Below are positions 24,619 to 33,307 of a stretch of 64,000 nt of DNA, in pieces. Numbering within the stretch: position 1 is the first letter of the stretch; each line of letters opens with the position of its first letter. Made by a program: the position numbers and the translations under genes. A model generated the notes under the pieces. It did no database searches and had not been told where the DNA came from. It saw nothing but the letters and a program-made list of their open reading frames with translations. The stretch lies in assembly GCA_965199945.1 (NCBI GenBank), contig OZ241354.1, positions 4,154,001-4,218,000 of the forward strand. Reading direction: 5' to 3'. Source of the stretch: VXYL01 sp965199945 (GTDB taxonomy: Bacteria; Pseudomonadota; Gammaproteobacteria; Pseudomonadales; Azotimanducaceae).

Positions 24619-26613
24619 ATGCGCTTTGCCGAAGAACTCCTGCTGCTGTTGCTGAACGAAGACGCCGGCACCGTCGCGGTGCCGGAGGCCAACCTGGGCT
24701 TCGCGCTCGCTGGCGCCCGACTGATGGACTTGGCCATCGAAGGGCGCATCGACACCGACCTTGCCCAGCTTGTCGCCGTCGACTCCACCCCGCTTGGCGA
24801 CGACCTGCTCGATCCGGTGTTGACCGCGGTTGCGGCGGAGACGACCGTGCGCGGCGCCGAGTTCTGGGTGCGCCGGCTCGCGGCGGAAGCCGACGGAATC
24901 GAAGACGCCGTGTTGGCGCGGCTGCTGGACGCTGGCATCTTGGAGATGGACGAAAGCGGCATGCACTTGTCGCCGCAGCCGGCCCACGCCCGCCGCTACC
25001 CGATCGTCGACGGCAAGGCAGAGGAAGAAGTGCGGCTGCGCATCATGCGCGTCCTCTTCGGCAGCGACGTGCCCGCGCCACGCGATGTCGTCATCATCTG
25101 TCTCGCCGATGCGTGCGGCTTCTTCGAACGGACGCTCTCGGCGGAGGAGCGCCGGGAGTGCGCGGAGCGCCTAGGCGTCGTCCGCCGCCTCGACCTGATC
25201 GGCCAAGCTGTCGCGAAGGCGGTTCGGGAAGCCACCGACGCGGCGCGCGTGCAGCGCACCGCCGCGGCAATCGGCGAGCCGAAAAAGACCATCCCGCTGG
25301 CCAGCGGCCTACCGCTGCTCGGCAACGCCCTGAGCGCGGCCAAGGATCTGATGGCCTTTCTGGTGCGCAGCTATCGGCGCCACGGGCCCGTGTTCAGGAT
25401 GCGCCTGCCCGGCGACGAGTTCGTCGTCCTGGCCGGCGCCCAGATGAATCGCCTCGTGCATCGCCAAGGGCGCGTGTTCCTGCGCACCCAGGACGGCTGG
25501 ACCAGCGCCTTGGAAGAGGTCGGCGCCGGCAAGATCGTCACCAGCTTGGACGGCGCCGAACACGTGCGCCTGCGCAAGGCCCTCGCGCACGGCTACTCGC
25601 GCAAGCGCTTCGAGGAGAACATCGGGACGGCCATGGACATCTGCCGGCGCCATGTCGATGCGTGGCCCCAAGGCAAGCCCATCTCCGGCAAGGCGGCGCT
25701 TCAGCGCATCGTCGCGGATCAGCTTGGCACCATTCTCGCCAACGTGTCTCCGAACGCCTACTTCGACGACTTGACGACCTTCCTCGATCTCCTGCTGCTG
25801 ACGCGCATCGCCAAGATCCAGCCCATGTTCCTGCACCGGCGCAAGTACGACGCCGCTTGGCGGCGCGTCAACGAATTGTTCGAGCTGACGATGCGCGAGC
25901 ACCGCCCCGGCGGGCCGCTGGCCGACGCCGGCGACTTGGTGAACGACGTGCTCGCGCTGCACGACACCGACCCGCAGTTCCTGCCGGAGACGGATCTGCT
26001 GATGGCCGCCATGGGACCCTTCATCGCCGGCCTGGACACGGCCGCCATCACGACGTCGTTCACGCTGTATGAAGCGATCAAGCGCCCGCAGTTGGCGGAA
26101 CGCCTGCGCACCGAAGCGGATGCGCTGTTCGCTGGCGGCAAGACGCCGACGGCGGATGCCCTTGGCAGGTTGGACGCGATGCACCGGTTGACCCTTGAAG
26201 TGCTGCGCTTCTATCCCTCCGTACCCATCATCCTGCGCACGTCGAGCAACAGTATCGAGGCGGCCGGCTACCGCATTCCGGCCGGAGCGCGCGTGGTCTG
26301 CGCCGCGGGGCTGACCCACCACCTCGAGGAACACTTCCCGGAGCCGGCCAAGTTCGACATCGACCGCTACCTTCCCGAACGCGCCGAACACCGCCAGGCG
26401 GATGCGTACGTGCCTTTCGGCCTCGGCCACCATCGTTGCCTCGCAGCCGGCTTCGCCGAAACGCAGATCATGCTCACCACCGCGTTCCTGATGCACTACG
26501 CCGAGTTCGAGCTGCACCCGAAAGCATACGCAATGCAGACGATGTCGCTGCCGACGCTGCGCCCGAAGAAGAGCTTCAAGTTGCGCAAGGTGCGCGTGCG
26601 TACCCGCGACTGA
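24619..26613 (+). CDS. Fusion of GPP34 (GOLPH3-like) domain and cytochrome P450
   Basis: The 664-residue protein has two parts. Residues about 1-210 resemble GPP34/GOLPH3: FAEELLLLLLNEDAGTVAVP, LGFALAGARLMDLAIEGRID and an all-helical remainder. Eukaryotic GOLPH3 binds phosphatidylinositol-4-phosphate membranes. Residues about 225-664 are a complete P450: proline-rich start, I-helix GPFIAGLDTAAITTSF, ExxR in LTLEVLRFYPSVP and the haem loop YVPFGLGHHRCLAAGFAET with the cysteine ligand. The GPP34 part may anchor the oxygenase at the membrane near a lipid substrate. The ATG follows the sulfotransferase stop by 21 bp. No frameshift or internal stop separates the halves, so the fusion appears real. 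Confidence 0.92.
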   Translation: MRFAEELLLLLLNEDAGTVAVPEANLGFALAGARLMDLAIEGRIDTDLAQLVAVDSTPLGDDLLDPVLTAVAAETTVRGAEFWVRRLAAEADGIEDAVLARLLDAGILEMDESGMHLSPQPAHARRYPIVDGKAEEEVRLRIMRVLFGSDVPAPRDVVIICLADACGFFERTLSAEERRECAERLGVVRRLDLIGQAVAKAVREATDAARVQRTAAAIGEPKKTIPLASGLPLLGNALSAAKDLMAFLVRSYRRHGPVFRMRLPGDEFVVLAGAQMNRLVHRQGRVFLRTQDGWTSALEEVGAGKIVTSLDGAEHVRLRKALAHGYSRKRFEENIGTAMDICRRHVDAWPQGKPISGKAALQRIVADQLGTILANVSPNAYFDDLTTFLDLLLLTRIAKIQPMFLHRRKYDAAWRRVNELFELTMREHRPGGPLADAGDLVNDVLALHDTDPQFLPETDLLMAAMGPFIAGLDTAAITTSFTLYEAIKRPQLAERLRTEADALFAGGKTPTADALGRLDAMHRLTLEVLRFYPSVPIILRTSSNSIEAAGYRIPAGARVVCAAGLTHHLEEHFPEPAKFDIDRYLPERAEHRQADAYVPFGLGHHRCLAAGFAETQIMLTTAFLMHYAEFELHPKAYAMQTMSLPTLRPKKSFKLRKVRVRTRD

Positions 26614-26622
26614 ACGGCGGCG

Positions 26623-27213
26623 TCACGGCTCCTCTTCTGGTGCCGGCTCCCCGGTCTCCACATATCGCCGCAAGCGCTGCAACTGGCCGCCCATCACCCG
26701 ATCCACAGGTTCCGCCCAGTCGCCCAGACGCGGGCCGTTGACGACGTAGCGGTAGCGTAGGCGCGTACCGTCGTCGGTGGCTTCGAGGTCGAACGTCATG
26801 CTGCCGGCTACCGCGAGCGTCTGCAGCGGCCCCATGCCGCCGCGCAGCCGCAAGGCGCTGGGCGGGCGCACCATGTCGATTTCCATGTGTAGTGCGAACG
26901 GGTCGATTGACGAGCCGAATGGCGGCTTGCGCTCCGAAGCGGAAGGGACGGAAGCGGAAGGGGCCGAAGAAGGGAGCTCCTCCAAAAGTCCGAAAAAGTC
27001 GGCGAACACCATGTTTTCGGCGTCGCCGGAGTACGTGTGGGCCGGATCCCACCACTTGGCGACGTCGTTCCACAGCGCATCGAAGGTCCGCTCCGGCGTC
27101 GCCCCGATCGCGACTTCGAAGGCGGAGACGAAGCCGCTGTCGGTCACTTCAACGACGTCGCCAGCGGCCGGAACGTGGCAAGCGGTCAACGCCAACGCGC
27201 AAGCCGCACGCAT
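26623..27213 (-). CDS. SRPBCC/START-like fold lipoprotein
   Basis: The predicted 196-residue protein starts with a short signal and a lipobox (ALALTAC, cysteine at residue 12), so it is probably an outer-membrane lipoprotein. The mature part has the SRPBCC pattern: FVSAFEVAIGATPERTFDAL near the start, DVAKWWDPAHTYSGDAENMV in the middle, and a late VDRVMGGQLQRLRRYVETG helix. These folds bind hydrophobic ligands. The start at 27213 is weak (no clear ribosome-binding site); ATG 27288 is an alternative that would remove the lipobox argument. It lies 88 bp downstream of the TonB receptor on the same strand, and converges on the P450 gene with 9 bp between stops. Confidence 0.75.
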   Translation of the reverse strand: MRAACALALTACHVPAAGDVVEVTDSGFVSAFEVAIGATPERTFDALWNDVAKWWDPAHTYSGDAENMVFADFFGLLEELPSSAPSASVPSASERKPPFGSSIDPFALHMEIDMVRPPSALRLRGGMGPLQTLAVAGSMTFDLEATDDGTRLRYRYVVNGPRLGDWAEPVDRVMGGQLQRLRRYVETGEPAPEEEP

Positions 27214-27301
27214 GGATTCGATCCCAATCGATGCTCTTGCTGGCGCCACGGGCGGGCCTTTCTTCACGCCTTCAACGGCTACGACCATACCGGTCCGCGC
27301 C

Positions 27302-29245
27302 CTACAGGGAAATCGTGGCCGTCGCCAGCATCGCGAGGCCAGGGCTGGCGTAGCCGAAGACGGCGGCGTATTCGGCGTCGAGGAGATTGTCCGCCGCCAG
27401 GCGTAGACGCACCTTGCGCGAGGCGTCGAAATCCACGCTGGCGCGCAGGATGCGGAAGCCGGGCAGCGTCGCCGGCGTCGCGGGAAAGGTGGAGTAGTCG
27501 TTGTCGTAGGCATGGCCAGTGCCGGTCACGCCGACGGCGGCGCGCAGACGCTCGCTCACGTGGATGCGCAGTTGCAGTTCGCCGAGATGCCAGGGCCGGC
27601 GCAGTTCCGCCATGCCCTCGCCGTTCTCGGCATGAACGTAGGCGTAGCTGGCGCGAACGACGCACCGCGCGCGGCCCATGCAGCCGTCGACGTTCGCGGA
27701 AAGCGCCAATTCGGCGCCCCGGCGCTCGCTCTTGCCGCGCAAGTTGCGGGCCGTGAAGGCACCGCGCTCGGCGTCGAAGAAGAAACCGTCGATCTGCCGC
27801 CGCAGTGCGCTGTCGAATGCCGAAAGCGTCAGCGAACCGCTGTCGAAGCGCCACTCGACGCCGACTTCGACGCCGGTGGCCGTCTCCGGTTGCAGATCGG
27901 GATTGCCGACGAACGCATCCGGCGCGTAGCCGAAGCGTTCCACGAAGGTGGGGTTCTTGACGCCGCGCCCGACGCTGGCGAACCAGCGCGGCTGGCTAAT
28001 GCTCGTGATGCCGACGCGGTACGCGAAGGCGTGGGCGAACTCGTCGTTGAAATCGCGGCGGACGGATGCTGTGACGCCCAGGCGCGGCAGATGGAGTTGG
28101 TACTCGCCGGCGATGCCGAAGGCGAACGTGCGCTGGCGCTGATTGGGGTCGCCGAAGGGCGTTGCCGGCGCAGCTTGCTCGAAGCGCTCGGCTTCGAGCT
28201 CCGCGGTGACGTTGAAGCGCTGGCGCGCGAGCAGCAGGTTGCTGGCCAGCGTCGCCGTGTCGCGTCGCCCGAGGACCGTGCTCTGCCAATCGCCGTCCGC
28301 GAAGTGGCGTCGCCGCGTCTCCACGCTCGAGAGCGCGAACCACGGCGTCAGGCGTTCCGAACCAAGGAAGCGCACGCTCCCCAGCAGCAGCCGCGACTGC
28401 CCGTCGGCGCGACGATCGCCGTCCGCCGGCACGAACCTCGGCGCCGGCGAAGGGTCGTACTCGGCCGCGGTCTCCGTCCAACGCGCCTTGCCGTCGAACT
28501 GCCAGCGGCTCGTGCGCCGCGCCAGGCTCAAGTGCGCCGTCGTGTTGGCGAAGCCGTCCGCCTCGTCGCCTTCGAGAGACGCATTCGTGCCGTCGCTGGC
28601 GGTGCGCTGCACATGCAGGGCCGCGTGGCCACGCTCTCCCACCAGCGCGAAATCGCCGCCCACCTGGGTGGCGCCGTGGGAGCCCGCGCCGATGCCGAAC
28701 GCGCGCTTCGATTCCGTGGGCGTGGTGTCGAGATGCAGCACCCCGGCCAGCGCATCGCTGCCCCAGACAGCGCTTTGCGGGCCGGCCAAGTACTCCACTT
28801 GGCCGACGCCGGCGAGCGCAAGGGCGCCGAAGTCGAACTCCGAGCCGCTGCCCGGATCGTTCAAGGCCACGCCGTCGAGCAGCACCAGCAAGTGGTTCGC
28901 CTCCGCCCCGCGCACCCGCGCCTGGGCGAGGGCGCCACGGTTGCCGGAAGTCGCCAGCGCGAATCCCGGCAACCCGCGCAGCGCATCGACGCCGAGCAGG
29001 AAGGCGTTCGCGTCGAGGTCTTCGGCGTCGAGCAGCACCACGCGCTGATCCACCGGCGCGATGCGGCTGGCGCTCGCCAGGACTTCTTCCAGCTGGCTCA
29101 ACTCGCTCTGCCCATCCTCCGATCCGCGTTCCTCCGCATCAGCGCCGTCTTCGGCACCGGCCGCGAAACACGCGCCCGCCAGCAAAGCAGCCACCGCGAA
29201 GCGCCGAGCGGCAAGGCGCCAAAGTTGGCCAAGTCGAAGTGACAT
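27302..29245 (-). CDS. TonB-dependent outer-membrane receptor (BtuB/CirA-like)
   Basis: The 647-residue protein has a signal peptide (AVAALLAGACFAAGA), a plug domain (about 50-170: VDALRGLPGFALATSGNRGA, ARVRGAEANHLLVLLDGVAL, VEYLAGPQSAVWGSDALAGV) and a 22-strand-type barrel ending in TISL. The plug pattern is closest to BtuB-like vitamin B12 receptors, but the ligand is not certain and no cobalamin riboswitch was recognised upstream. A hairpin just before the ATG (29247-29275) covers the ribosome-binding site, so translation may be controlled. The downstream lipoprotein gene could be cotranscribed. Confidence 0.9.
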   Translation of the reverse strand: MSLRLGQLWRLAARRFAVAALLAGACFAAGAEDGADAEERGSEDGQSELSQLEEVLASASRIAPVDQRVVLLDAEDLDANAFLLGVDALRGLPGFALATSGNRGALAQARVRGAEANHLLVLLDGVALNDPGSGSEFDFGALALAGVGQVEYLAGPQSAVWGSDALAGVLHLDTTPTESKRAFGIGAGSHGATQVGGDFALVGERGHAALHVQRTASDGTNASLEGDEADGFANTTAHLSLARRTSRWQFDGKARWTETAAEYDPSPAPRFVPADGDRRADGQSRLLLGSVRFLGSERLTPWFALSSVETRRRHFADGDWQSTVLGRRDTATLASNLLLARQRFNVTAELEAERFEQAAPATPFGDPNQRQRTFAFGIAGEYQLHLPRLGVTASVRRDFNDEFAHAFAYRVGITSISQPRWFASVGRGVKNPTFVERFGYAPDAFVGNPDLQPETATGVEVGVEWRFDSGSLTLSAFDSALRRQIDGFFFDAERGAFTARNLRGKSERRGAELALSANVDGCMGRARCVVRASYAYVHAENGEGMAELRRPWHLGELQLRIHVSERLRAAVGVTGTGHAYDNDYSTFPATPATLPGFRILRASVDFDASRKVRLRLAADNLLDAEYAAVFGYASPGLAMLATATISL

Positions 29246-29246
29246 C

Positions 29247-29275
29247 GTTTGCCTCGACGGCGAAAAACGGCAAAC
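29247..29275 (-). promoter_or_regulatory. Hairpin sequestering the TonB-receptor ribosome-binding site
   Basis: On the minus strand GTTTGCC pairs with GGCAAAC across a 15-nt loop; the second arm overlaps the GAGG ribosome-binding site and ends one base before the ATG at 29245. Such a structure would block initiation unless melted or bound. No known riboswitch core was recognised in the 92 bp between it and the upstream gene. Confidence 0.45.
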
Positions 29276-29367
29276 CTACCCGCAAGCAGACGTGGATCGA
29301 ACGCGATCTGCTCAAGGCGGCGCTGAGTTCCGCGCACGCCGAGTCGCGTCGATACAGGGAACTTCGC

Positions 29368-32229
29368 TCAAGGGTGCGCGATGTCGCCGAGACTTGCCCA
29401 GTCGGGGCGCCAGCCAGCGGCGTCGCGCTCCGCCTCGGCGAGGAAGCGGCCGTCCGCCGCCTTCCACGTGTGCCAAGCGCGGTCACGCTGCCGCACCAGC
29501 ATGAAGCCGGCGCCGTGGGTGCGGTAGATGCGTCCGCCGGCGGCGACTACGTCCTTGCGCAGCGCCAGATCGACATGCCGATCGATGCGCCGCCAGCCGC
29601 CGACGCTCTCCAGATCCTGCCGCGACATGAGCAGCGCGCCGCCGGCGATGTCGGCGCCGGCGGTCTGGAAGGACTCGCCGCCGCCGGCGCATCGATGCAG
29701 GGTGCGGTCGGCGTCCGCCAGATAGACGTATTCCAAGCCTTTTCCGACCAATTCCGCCTTCGAGTAGCGATGCGCCAGCACGAGATCCCAGATGTGTTCC
29801 GCCGCGTAGAGGTCGTCGTCGTCCATCTTGGCGACGAGCGTGCCGCGCGCCGCTTCGGTGGCGGCGTTGAGTGCGCCGCCGAAGGAGCGGCTCGACGGAA
29901 CGCGCACCAGTTGCCACGGGCAGGGAAGGGCCTCAAGCGCCTGTTCCGCATCGGCAAAGCCGTCGCCATGCGCGGCAAGCACCAATTCCAGCCGTGGGTA
30001 GGACTGGCGGGCAACCGCGGCCAGCGCCGCCGGCAACTGCCGCGGGCGCTTCGTTGCGAGGAGGATGGACACCAGCGGCAGCCGCGGCGGGTCGTCCATC
30101 GCCAGCGCGGCGATCTGGCGAACGCGGCTGTCCAGCGCGTGTTCGCGCAACGCCGCGCGGCGCATGGCGATGCTCAAGCGTTCCCGCGCCGCGAGGTCGC
30201 CGAGCGTGATGTCCGCGAGCATCAGACGGTGCAGGTCGTCGCCGAGCAGCGGGCGCAGTTCTTCGCCGCCGTCGGCCAGGTGGACGACCGCACCCCGTGC
30301 CGCCAGTCGCGCCAGCTCGCCGGCGCGCTCGACTGCGCTGCGATGGTATGCGGCGACATCCTCCAGATGGTGAATCCAGCGCAAGGCGCCGCCGTCGCGG
30401 CTGTCGACGACGTGCTGGGCCACGCCGGCGGGGAGACAGTCGAGAGGCCCCAGCGCCCCCACCGCCGGCGCCACGGTGCGAATCCAGCCCACGGGATTGT
30501 CCACTGCGGCGTCGAAGGCTGGCACGGAGAGCATTGGCGGCGCATCGGCAAGGCTCACCGTTGGCTCGTGGCTGCGCTGCGGTGCGTCGGTCAGCAAGAC
30601 GTCCACTTGCGCGTCTTCTCGGACGGGGCGTGCTCGGAGCACTGCCGCCGCGGCAGGGCCTTCGGTTGCGATGTGAACGCCCAAGAAAGGAGCGCTCCGT
30701 GGCGACCGGGCTGGTTCTGCCGCAGGCGGTCTTCGCCGGCGGAACAGTTCCCACCGCGCGAGCCGCCAGCGCACCGCGCCGGCCAGCCAAGCCAGAAACC
30801 ACCATGCCTGTTTGGGCGAACGGACCTGGCCGATCTTGACGCGCACCTGCGCGATGCGGCGGCGCAAGTGCCGCCAGCGCGGCTCGCGCCCGCCGCGCTG
30901 CGCGGCAAGAGCAATGCCGAACCTGCGGGGCGAGAGCAGCAAGACTTCGCCGAATCGATCCAGTTCGCTGCCGTTGCGCCGGGCCCGATGCAGCGCCCAG
31001 GCGCGGGTGATCGAGGCCGTCGAGCGGTCCCCAAGGTGCGCGACCGCCGATGCCGCCGAGCCCAGTTCGGCGCGCATCCGCCGCACCATGTCGGGCGCGA
31101 TGCGCACCGTCGCGGGAATCTCCACGTGGAACGCCGCGGCCGGAAACTCGTCGAGCGCCGATTGGCGCGGCGCGATCCGTATTCGCGGATCGGGGCCGAG
31201 GTGCTCGCGCAGCCACGGCAGGCGCTCGTCGTCGCCAAGCGCAATCCGCACCACCAAGTCGCTCGTCCGTCCGGCCAGGACGCGCTCGGCGACTTCTAGG
31301 ATGCGGCTGCGGTGCGTTTGGGCGGCGTCGATGGTCACCACGTATTGGGGCACGGCAAAGGTTCTGCCCGGGGACGCCGCCCGAAACTCCTGGTGCGCGA
31401 TCAGATGCGCCAGCTTGCCGCGTTGGATGTCCTGCGATTCGTCCTTGCGCTCGCGGCCTTCGGACAGGCGGCCTTGGTGCCAGGCGAAGCCGTCGCCGAG
31501 CGGCACCAGCAAAGCGCCGATGGTCTGCGCGCGGTAGCCGAACTCCGTGTCTTCGCCGCCCCAGCGCGTGAACGTCTCGTCGAAGCCGCCGGCCGCCGCG
31601 AACAGCTCGCGCCGAATGCCGAAGTTGCTGCCCACGAGCACGCGGAACTGGTCCTCCCCCCGCGCCGTCAGATGCCGCGTTCGCGCCATGTGCCGGTCCA
31701 CGAACGACGTGTCCCAGGGCCTTTCGGCAAACAGCTCCCGCAAGGATCCCCGGCGCACGCGGATGGTCTCGGCATCCATGTCGTCGACGGCGACGAAGGC
31801 GCGGGAACCAAGGGTCACCGCGTCGCAGACGGCGTGGTGCCATCTGGCGTGGGCGGCGATCCAGCCCGCCTCGGGCAGCATGTCGGCATCGAGGAAGAGC
31901 AGAATGTCGTGGGCGGCGGTCTGGACGCCGGCGTTGCGGGCGCGAGCGAGTCCGAAACCGCGATCCTCCTGATGCACGACCGTCACGCGCAGCGGCGACG
32001 ACGGCACGGCGAGCGGCGTCTTGGAGCCGTCGTCGACGACCACCACCTCGAAGAGCTCGCGCGGCCAAGTCTGCCCTTCGAGGGCGGCCAGCGCGCGTTC
32101 CAACTCGGCCGGCTGCTCGTAGTACGGAACCACGACGCTCACCGGGGCGCTTGGCCGAAACAGTTCGGGCGGCGGCAGCGCCACGCGATGCCATTCGTTG
32201 TCGCGAACGCCCGCCGGTGGAGGATTCAT
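29368..32229 (-). CDS. Two-domain family 2 glycosyltransferase
   Basis: The 953-residue product carries two GT2 (GT-A fold) domains. The first (about 25-290) shows VSVVVPYYEQPAELERALAA, VVVVDDGSKTPL, LLFLDADMLPEAGWIAAHA (DxD) and RWGGEDTEFGYRA (acceptor-side ED). The second (about 700-953) shows LVSILLATKRPRQLPAALAA, VAKMDDDDLYAAEHIWDLV and WHTWKAADGRF. The middle is unassigned. There is no membrane segment, so it would act on cytoplasmic lipid-linked or protein acceptors. ATG 32229 starts the conserved protein. The second domain resembles the separate GT2 at 32342-33298, which is encoded divergently 112 bp away. They probably belong to one surface-glycan pathway. Confidence 0.9.
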   Translation of the reverse strand: MNPPPAGVRDNEWHRVALPPPELFRPSAPVSVVVPYYEQPAELERALAALEGQTWPRELFEVVVVDDGSKTPLAVPSSPLRVTVVHQEDRGFGLARARNAGVQTAAHDILLFLDADMLPEAGWIAAHARWHHAVCDAVTLGSRAFVAVDDMDAETIRVRRGSLRELFAERPWDTSFVDRHMARTRHLTARGEDQFRVLVGSNFGIRRELFAAAGGFDETFTRWGGEDTEFGYRAQTIGALLVPLGDGFAWHQGRLSEGRERKDESQDIQRGKLAHLIAHQEFRAASPGRTFAVPQYVVTIDAAQTHRSRILEVAERVLAGRTSDLVVRIALGDDERLPWLREHLGPDPRIRIAPRQSALDEFPAAAFHVEIPATVRIAPDMVRRMRAELGSAASAVAHLGDRSTASITRAWALHRARRNGSELDRFGEVLLLSPRRFGIALAAQRGGREPRWRHLRRRIAQVRVKIGQVRSPKQAWWFLAWLAGAVRWRLARWELFRRRRPPAAEPARSPRSAPFLGVHIATEGPAAAAVLRARPVREDAQVDVLLTDAPQRSHEPTVSLADAPPMLSVPAFDAAVDNPVGWIRTVAPAVGALGPLDCLPAGVAQHVVDSRDGGALRWIHHLEDVAAYHRSAVERAGELARLAARGAVVHLADGGEELRPLLGDDLHRLMLADITLGDLAARERLSIAMRRAALREHALDSRVRQIAALAMDDPPRLPLVSILLATKRPRQLPAALAAVARQSYPRLELVLAAHGDGFADAEQALEALPCPWQLVRVPSSRSFGGALNAATEAARGTLVAKMDDDDLYAAEHIWDLVLAHRYSKAELVGKGLEYVYLADADRTLHRCAGGGESFQTAGADIAGGALLMSRQDLESVGGWRRIDRHVDLALRKDVVAAGGRIYRTHGAGFMLVRQRDRAWHTWKAADGRFLAEAERDAAGWRPDWASLGDIAHP

Positions 32230-32341
32230 GCCGTGTTCGCAGACCTCTGCCGCAAGCGTTCGCCGCCACCGCACTATGATACGTCGGCGCACGGTGCATC
32301 TTGCGCCAAAGGGCCGCGGGGCTTTCGGGAAGAACATCGCG

Positions 32342-33298
32342 ATGGCAGGCAATCGAAGCGCAATCGGCAACGCGCTGGCGGAGTTCCGCCGGCACCCTTG
32401 GCGTCGCACGCGCTTCGACCTGATGCGGCTCGGCTACGCGGCCCTTGGAGGGACGGCTTCAACCGTTGCCCGGGATCCCGCTGGCATGGACGACGAAGCG
32501 AGTCTGCGCGGCGCCCATCTGCGCTATCGGCGTCGCCATGCCACCGGCGGGCACCGCCATCCAATGCACAGGCTGCGCGTTCGACTTGGCCTCGATGCGC
32601 CGGTGCCTCCCGAACCGGCCGTCAGCGTCGTCCTGCCGACCTCCCGCCCGGGACGGATTCCACAGGCCATCGAGAACTACGCCCGGCAGTCCTACGCCAG
32701 GAAGGAACTGCTGCTGGTGCTCAACAATGCCGAGTTCGACATGGACGACATCCGCGAGCGGACCCGTTCGCTGCCCAACGTTCGCGTCTCGCCAATCGAC
32801 GGGAAGCCGTCTCTCGGCGAATGTCTGAACGAAGGCATTCGGCGAGCGGCCGGCGACTATGTGGCGCGGATGGACGACGACGACTGCTACGGCAGCGCCT
32901 ATCTCGACGACCTCGCCTTGGCGGCGCGCGTCACCGGCGCCGAGATTCTCGGCAAGGGAACCTACTACGCCTACATGGAAGGCCGCGATGCAACTGGCGT
33001 GCGGATCGTCGCCAAGGAACATGCGTTGGCGCGGCGGGTCGCCGGGGCCACCCTTTTCGCCAAGCGCGAGGTGCTGACGCGGCTGCCCTTCAAGCCTCTG
33101 ACGCGAGGCGAAGACGGCGCGTTCCTGGGCGACGCCAGATGCGCTGGCTGCCGCATCTATTCCGCGGACCGCTTCAACTTCGTGGTGGTGCGGCGCCACG
33201 ACCGCGAGTCCCACACTTGGCGGATCGCCGCCGACGACTTCGCCGCGCTCTGCCGCGACGTGCGCGATGGCTTCGGAATCGCGCGGGCGACCATATGA
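32342..33298 (+). CDS. Family 2 glycosyltransferase
   Basis: The 318-residue product has one GT2 domain: VSVVLPTSRPGRIPQAIENY near residue 95, LLLVLNNAEFDMDDIRERTR, GDYVARMDDDDCYGSAYLDD (metal-binding DDD) and ESHTWRIAADDFAALCRD at the end. The N-terminal 90 residues are basic and unassigned. The motif order, DDDDxY followed by KGTYYAYM, mirrors the C-terminal domain of the divergent two-domain enzyme, so the two genes are probably paralogues. ATG 32342 has GGGAAGA upstream. Its end is 9 bp from the end of the AftB-like gene, which converges on it. Confidence 0.87.
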   Translation: MAGNRSAIGNALAEFRRHPWRRTRFDLMRLGYAALGGTASTVARDPAGMDDEASLRGAHLRYRRRHATGGHRHPMHRLRVRLGLDAPVPPEPAVSVVLPTSRPGRIPQAIENYARQSYARKELLLVLNNAEFDMDDIRERTRSLPNVRVSPIDGKPSLGECLNEGIRRAAGDYVARMDDDDCYGSAYLDDLALAARVTGAEILGKGTYYAYMEGRDATGVRIVAKEHALARRVAGATLFAKREVLTRLPFKPLTRGEDGAFLGDARCAGCRIYSADRFNFVVVRRHDRESHTWRIAADDFAALCRDVRDGFGIARATI

Positions 33299-33307
33299 GC
33301 TTCGGCC

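Noticed and set aside
27302..29400. Cobalamin riboswitch before the BtuB-like receptor
   Set aside because: No B12-box-like core was recognised in the short leader; only the site-blocking hairpin is seen.
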